Shown here: positions 60,061-64,000 of the stretch, one piece after another | Layout: every line of letters starts with the position of its first letter | Numbering within the stretch: the first letter of the stretch is position 1 | The notes under the pieces: model-generated | The model's input: only the letters and a program-made list of their open reading frames with translations | Databases searched by the model: none | What the model was told of the DNA's origin: nothing | From: an uncultured Butyricicoccus sp. | Lineage (GTDB): Bacteria; Bacillota; Clostridia; Oscillospirales; Butyricicoccaceae | Length of the DNA: 64,000 nucleotides | Assembly (NCBI GenBank): GCA_934532985.1 | Contig: CAKTAV010000001.1 | Coordinates: 310,001 to 374,000 of the forward strand | Direction: 5' to 3' | Made by a program: the position numbers and the translations under genes

Positions 60061-61083
60061 TCACTGCTCCAGAAACTTTGATACATTATCCGACGTCACT
60101 GCCTGGAACGAGGTCCAGAAGATATAGTCATCAATGCGGTCGGCAATCGTGATGCCCTGATCGTAAGCGTAGCCGTGGTTCAGATTGTTGGCAACGGCAA
60201 CAGCGGTCTCCGCCTGCTGCGGGCCATCCTGAAAGGCCGTCATAGTCATCGTACCCTTGTCAATCGCCTTCAATGCATCCGGCAGGCCATCCACGCCGAC
60301 AATCATCGGCATATGCTTCGGGTTCGTCGCCTGCATCGCGGTCATGGCACCGAGCGCCATCGCATCATCTGTTGAGACAACCAAGTCAATGCCGTCCACC
60401 GAAATCTCGCCCTGTGCCAGCAACGCGGTTACGGCGTTTTCCGCCTTCTCGCGGGAATACTGTCCATTGATCGGATCGCTAACCGGCTTCATATCAAAAC
60501 CATTGTCCTTCATGACTTTCAGCATCGCATTCGCACGATCCTGCGACGAATGCAGGGAATCCGGACCGGTCAGCATCAGGTAGTGGATGGTTTTCATCCC
60601 CTCCGACTGGCACTGTTCCGCCATAACATTACCCTGTAGGGTACCGGCCTCCTTTTCCTCGGCACCGACATAGACATGCGTCTTGTCCAGCACTGACGTG
60701 TCCGTCGGCATGCGGTTAATAAAGACCACCTTGCGGTTCCCTGCCGCCTCAATCGCCTCATCCGCGCGGGACGGATCGACCAAATTGATCAGAAAGGCGC
60801 TCTCACCGGATTTTCTGGCTTCTCGAATCTGCTCCAGCTGCTTATCCGCGTCATTTCCCGCAGAAACCGTGGTCAGCGTATAGCCGCTTGCCGCCGCCGC
60901 TTCTTCGCAGTCCTCTTCCAGCTGGGTCAGCCAAGCATCCTTGCAGGACAGGAACAGAGTCATCGGTCCATTGTCCTCCGTACTGCCCGAGCCCGCCGCT
61001 GTGCTGCTGTTTCCGCAGGCGCTCAGCGCGCCTATACATACGGCACACACCAGCAGCAGTGCAATGATATTACGTCGTTTCAT
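60061..61083 (-). CDS. Sugar-binding lipoprotein, MglB/GGBP-like (orphan)
   Basis: 340 residues. Lipobox CIGALSACGNSS after the signal peptide. The periplasmic-binding-protein-I domain (FLSCKDAWLTQLEEDCEEAA, NRKVVFINRMPTD, VVSTDDAMALGAMTAMQATN, IVGVDGLPDALKAI) resembles galactose/glucose-binding MglB. No permease or ATPase gene is adjacent, so it either serves a transporter encoded elsewhere or acts as a sensor. Own promoter TTGACG-17-TATTAT (61163-61135); GAGGGG precedes the ATG. Confidence 0.9.
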   Translation of the reverse strand: MKRRNIIALLLVCAVCIGALSACGNSSTAAGSGSTEDNGPMTLFLSCKDAWLTQLEEDCEEAAAASGYTLTTVSAGNDADKQLEQIREARKSGESAFLINLVDPSRADEAIEAAGNRKVVFINRMPTDTSVLDKTHVYVGAEEKEAGTLQGNVMAEQCQSEGMKTIHYLMLTGPDSLHSSQDRANAMLKVMKDNGFDMKPVSDPINGQYSREKAENAVTALLAQGEISVDGIDLVVSTDDAMALGAMTAMQATNPKHMPMIVGVDGLPDALKAIDKGTMTMTAFQDGPQQAETAVAVANNLNHGYAYDQGITIADRIDDYIFWTSFQAVTSDNVSKFLEQ

Positions 61084-61134
61084 TACTTTCCCCTCGCTTT
61101 CTCCTGTAAAACAGTCGAATGTGAAACTACTTTA

Positions 61135-61163
61135 ATAATAGCGATTCTATTTCGCCCCGTCAA
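61135..61163 (-). promoter_or_regulatory. Promoter of the first sugar-binding lipoprotein
   Basis: TTGACG (61163-61158), 17 bases, TATTAT (61140-61135), about 50 bases before the ATG. It shows that this gene is not simply read through from the upstream lipoprotein gene. Confidence 0.65.
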
Positions 61164-61214
61164 CCTTGATTCTTCCCTTCCACGATATGTTTTTCTGTAA
61201 CACAAAGCGAACAA

Positions 61215-62198
61215 TCAATCCTGTATCTGCTCCTGCATTTGGGATAAACAATACCCTGCGGTGCGCTCCGTCACCAGCGCCATCGGCACCGAGACATCCT
61301 CTGCCTCATCTCCCCGATACAACGTCAGTGCTGTATCGACACAGTCCACGCCCATTTCATAGGCATCCTGTACGATCGCGCCCGCAATCTCTCCCTTTTG
61401 GATCAGTTTTAGTACCTCCGGTGTGCCGTCAAACGAGACAATAGGAATCTCCCGACCGGAAGCCCGCAGCGCACGGCTGGCGCCAATGGCAATATCATCA
61501 TCCGTCGCACAGATGACACCGATAGAATCCCATTGCTTCAACAGCTGTTCCATCTGCTTCTCTGCTCCGCTTCGTGTGGAGCCGCAGCTTTGACTGCGCA
61601 GTACCTCAATCCCGCTGGCGGACAAGCTCTGTTCCAGGCCATAAGCACGGTCAGCATGATTGCGACTGTTTTCCGAGCCATGCAGGACAACGGCGGTATC
61701 TGCCGTCGCCATCTGGGCAGCAAAGGCACCTTCCCGCTGTCCGCCAAGCAAATTATTCGAGCCAATATATGCGGCGCATCCATCGTATTCCAGTGGTTCA
61801 TCCACCGCCATCAGAATCTTGCCTTTATTCTCAGCATTTTTCAGGCTCTCGGTCAAAAGGCCCTCATCACACGGCGCAATGGCCAGCACATCCAGCGCCA
61901 TGTTGGACATGATATTGACAATTTCCGCCTGTTCTTCCGCGTTTTCCTCACTGTCCGGCGCAACAACAATGACTTCCACACCCAAACGGTCCGCTTCTGC
62001 CTCTGCGCCCGCCTTCACCAGCGGATAAAATTCTCCGTCCAAGGATTTCAGGATGATACCGATATATGGCATATCAAAGGATTCCAAATCCGTCGGAACA
62101 TCTCCGGTCAGAGCATGAACCGTGTTTTCCTGCAGATCACAGCCACAGCACAGCATTGGCAGCGCTATGGACAGCAGAACACAGAGCAGTCTGTGCAT
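61215..62198 (-). CDS. Sugar-binding-domain lipoprotein, RbsB-like (orphan)
   Basis: 327 residues. Short signal with lipobox LPMLCCGCDLQ; periplasmic-binding-protein-I domain (YIGIILKSLDGEFYPLVKAGAE, LAIAPCDEGLLTESLKNAEN, VICATDDDIAIGASRALRAS, VSFDGTPEVLKLI). It differs from the neighbouring protein, so the pair is not a recent duplication. No transporter partners adjoin. GGAGG precedes the ATG; promoter TTGATG-17-TATACT (62258-62230), with a repeat beginning just upstream of the -35. Confidence 0.9.
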   Translation of the reverse strand: MHRLLCVLLSIALPMLCCGCDLQENTVHALTGDVPTDLESFDMPYIGIILKSLDGEFYPLVKAGAEAEADRLGVEVIVVAPDSEENAEEQAEIVNIMSNMALDVLAIAPCDEGLLTESLKNAENKGKILMAVDEPLEYDGCAAYIGSNNLLGGQREGAFAAQMATADTAVVLHGSENSRNHADRAYGLEQSLSASGIEVLRSQSCGSTRSGAEKQMEQLLKQWDSIGVICATDDDIAIGASRALRASGREIPIVSFDGTPEVLKLIQKGEIAGAIVQDAYEMGVDCVDTALTLYRGDEAEDVSVPMALVTERTAGYCLSQMQEQIQD

Positions 62199-62229
62199 CG
62201 CCCCACCTCCCGTGCTCTGTACTATCTAT

Positions 62230-62258
62230 AGTATACCGTATTTCTGGGAAAGCATCAA
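62230..62258 (-). promoter_or_regulatory. Promoter of the second sugar-binding lipoprotein
   Basis: TTGATG (62258-62253), 17 bases, TATACT (62235-62230), about 32 bases before the ATG. Confidence 0.7.
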
Positions 62259-62260
62259 CT

Positions 62261-62425
62261 GTCGTGTCGGCGAATTCCGCTACCTCCCTGTGCTGTCGCT
62301 GCGACGCACTGCGCTACATCGCCACGCCGAGGCATCGGCATGGCTCAGCCGCTTCGTGGTCTTACTCCTCAAATTCCAAACGCTTCCCTGGTTTGGAATT
62401 TGAAAATAAGAGGATTTTCTCTGTG
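62261..62425 (-). repeat. P-type interspersed repeat
   Basis: Minus sense: leader AAAATCCTC, CAAATTCCAAAC/GTTTGGAATTTG hairpin, GAGTAAGACCACGAAGCGGC box, CCATGCCGA/TCGGCGTGG hairpin. It occupies most of the 303-base gap 62199-62501; the remaining bases hold a short hairpin ACCACCACTGTG-like near 62457-62490 that may be a terminator of the next gene. Confidence 0.75.
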
Positions 62426-62501
62426 AATCAACAACCCAAAACTGATATAACACAAATACCACCACTATGCAATAACACAGCGGTGGTATTTCTCATCGTT
62501 T

Positions 62502-62969
62502 CTATTCCTTATTATTTCCTATTGGTACATCTTTCCTAACTGCACGAAACAGCATCACATGTAGCATGACACTTGATTCCAGTGCACACATCGCGCGGAT
62601 TCCTGCATACAAATTTGGGCGCAGAATTGTAATCCATCCAACTGTTTCCATTCCAGCCGTAAGCGCCAGTACTACCGGAACAAGCGCACTAATGTTCCAC
62701 ACAATTTCTCGTAGTCCCTCTCTAAACGTTAAATGGTACTCGTCTTTTTGCCATCCTATCCAGCGGCATAAGCTAATCCCCCAAAAGATCACAACCAAAA
62801 TCAATGTAACAAGCCACGATGATGAGCCAAAGAGATTAGAATGTGCACGTTCAATGACAAATAAACTCTGAAGAATCGCCATATATACTGCCCAGCTACA
62901 TATTGCCATCAAAATCCACAAACATATGGTTCCCCACAACGATTTAGGGCAAGAATTTTTTTGTTTCAA
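62502..62969 (-). CDS. Membrane protein of unknown function
   Basis: About 155 residues with four to five hydrophobic segments (LWGTICLWILMAICSWAVYMA, LVTLILVVIFWGISLC, ISALVPVVLALTAGM). AT-rich, unlike the bulk of the window. I chose TTG 62969 because GAGGAG lies upstream and it follows the preceding stop by 15 bases; GTG 63002 is an alternative with its own GGAG. It is probably cotranscribed with the upstream secreted protein gene. I do not recognise the family. Confidence 0.6.
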   Translation of the reverse strand: MKQKNSCPKSLWGTICLWILMAICSWAVYMAILQSLFVIERAHSNLFGSSSWLVTLILVVIFWGISLCRWIGWQKDEYHLTFREGLREIVWNISALVPVVLALTAGMETVGWITILRPNLYAGIRAMCALESSVMLHVMLFRAVRKDVPIGNNKE

Positions 62970-62986
62970 TGTTCCACGTACTCCTC

Positions 62987-64000
62987 TTAATAAATCACCC
63001 ACTCTTTGACACTCCAAGTATATGGATTATATACACGTGTAACAATTTCTGCTGCAAGTTCTGGGCTTTTATTTGCAAATTCGGATGGGCGATAATATGC
63101 CCCTCTATAATATGTTTTTTTACCAACATAATTTTTAGCAGTAATATAATACCTCCTGCCCTTCATAATTCGCTCATTACTTGTGTTATGCATCTGCCGC
63201 AGTCTCCAATGTCTGGTCGTACGCGTTGATTCAACATAATAGTCTTTAATAATAATACTTCCTATCGAAGAAACTCCTCCAACTGCTGAGACAATGCCTT
63301 TTGCAATCCTACCTCCAAATTTCGCAGGCACTGATAATACTATAGACAACGCTATTCCCAAATCAGCTATATCTTGATAGGTTCCTCGAACATTATATTT
63401 GATTTTTTTGCGTTTTGTTGTTTTATATGCCACATGAACACCATATTCTCCCGTCATGCCATTTAATTTATAAACAATTTTTCCTTTACGCGTAAATGGA
63501 GTGCTCCTTGCCATGTCAACTCCATACTCTCCAATACTATTGTCAACCAAAATCGACTCTGCAACGTCCTCATCATTATCCTCATCTTCATCAACAACAA
63601 TATCATCGCTTTCATCTTCTGAGTCTCCTGCCACAGAAGATACTTTTACTATCATTTCCTCTCCAGTCTGGCGATAGTATGCTGTAGTTTTCCCCGTTTC
63701 CCGAACAAAATAATATTCACTCACAATTGTTCCATTCTCTATCTGTTGAAAACATATATCTCCATTTGTATATTCATAAGTTTTCAACTCCGTTTCACAT
63801 CCACTCTTTCCATCAACCTCTATTGTTCCTTCCTCCCGAATGGTCTTTCCATGTTCAAATGTCTCTAGTCTCTGTCTACTTTCAATAGTAAACGAATCCT
63901 CTCCCACTACTTCGTTAGCAGGCACTTCCACTGCAAGAGCACTTGTCTCCACTCCAATAATTCCAACAAGTGCTATGCTAATAATTCTTTTCCAAATCCG
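62987..64000 (-). CDS. Secreted protein of unknown function (5' end outside window)
   Basis: At least 338 residues; the frame stays open past the right edge. The first visible residues (RIWKRIISIALVGIIGVETSALA) are a signal peptide, so the missing N-terminus is probably only a few residues. The mature part has an Asp/Glu run (DDIVVDEDEDNDEDVAE) near the middle, then a basic domain with VHVAYKTTKRKKIKYNVRG and a glycine-rich helix LGIALSIVLSVPAKFGG followed by AVGGVSSIGS, perhaps membrane-inserting. AT-rich composition suggests acquisition by transfer. Function unknown; a bacteriocin- or toxin-like secreted protein is possible but unsupported. Confidence 0.65.
   Translation of the reverse strand, partial: RIWKRIISIALVGIIGVETSALAVEVPANEVVGEDSFTIESRQRLETFEHGKTIREEGTIEVDGKSGCETELKTYEYTNGDICFQQIENGTIVSEYYFVRETGKTTAYYRQTGEEMIVKVSSVAGDSEDESDDIVVDEDEDNDEDVAESILVDNSIGEYGVDMARSTPFTRKGKIVYKLNGMTGEYGVHVAYKTTKRKKIKYNVRGTYQDIADLGIALSIVLSVPAKFGGRIAKGIVSAVGGVSSIGSIIIKDYYVESTRTTRHWRLRQMHNTSNERIMKGRRYYITAKNYVGKKTYYRGAYYRPSEFANKSPELAAEIVTRVYNPYTWSVKEWVIY

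Noticed and set aside
15435..62465. Short frames in several P repeats reading NQRSVWNLRSK-like peptides
   Set aside because: The frame is open because the repeat lacks stops; starts and ends differ per copy, no ribosome sites, and changes follow stem pairing, not codon positions.
1..64000. CRISPR arrays, tRNA/rRNA genes, prophage or insertion-sequence transposases
   Set aside because: No regularly spaced short repeats, no cloverleaf or rRNA sequence and no transposase or phage proteins were recognised; the repeats found are dispersed and hairpin-rich.

Overview
The window comes from a spore-forming, anaerobic Clostridia-type Firmicute. The evidence is a cotJABC spore-coat operon, a degenerate walK-yycH-yycI-walJ-rlmH locus, AGGAGG-type ribosome binding sites, sigma-A promoters, a GlgC/GlgD glycogen pair, an acetyl-CoA hydrolase/transferase family CoA-transferase of the kind butyrate producers use, and ferredoxin/flavodoxin proteins. 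Coding DNA is mostly GC-rich, with long antisense open frames as a side effect. I infer a gut Oscillospirales or Butyricicoccus-like organism; this is not proven. No rRNA, tRNA, CRISPR array, prophage or transposase was recognised.

Layout. 1-6206: a three-component FAD/iron-sulfur oxidoreductase (HcnA/B/C type) with a BFD-like [2Fe-2S] protein, a RidA protein and an ornithine-cyclodeaminase-like protein, facing a divergent XRE-cupin regulator across twin palindromes. 6311-7159: DUF134-NifX fusion. 7202-15393: small membrane protein, rlmH, WalJ-type hydrolase, murA, YycI-like, YycH-like and a WalK-like sensor with no kinase domain, preceded by a Nudix gene. 15961-17640: cysK and an Rrf2 regulator. 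18505-26390: a seven-gene acyl-modification operon (adenylating ligase, carrier protein, MBOAT, SGNH protein, two paralogous acyltransferase-3 proteins, thioesterase). 26613-27944: CoA-transferase. 28313-31783: LytTR response regulator plus two paralogous sensor proteins that appear to have split the histidine-kinase functions between them. 32005-34339: MATE and AEC transporters. 34794-38736: glgC-glgD-glgA. 38929-43489: CinA-like protein, an ABC importer and an Mrp/NBP35 ATPase. 43776-44856: cotJABC. 45551: secreted orphan. 46281-49485: purA, RsmF-like methylase, small FTR-like iron-sulfur protein. 49630-53378: acyltransferase-3 with an XRE-AbrB fusion, then EamA transporter and LysR regulator. 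53706-58554: pta, YjbQ-type protein, cysteine desulfurase, membrane protein, thiI. 59015-62198: EFR1-type ferredoxin and two orphan sugar-binding lipoproteins. 62502-64000: AT-rich end with a membrane protein and an unknown secreted protein.

Two structured interspersed repeat families fill many intergenic gaps. Their stems differ in sequence between copies but keep base pairing, several copies start exactly at a stop codon, and a long composite copy occurs twice in opposite orientations. The best candidates for undescribed biology are the repeats, the split sensor pair, the kinase-less WalK locus and the acyl-modification operon.
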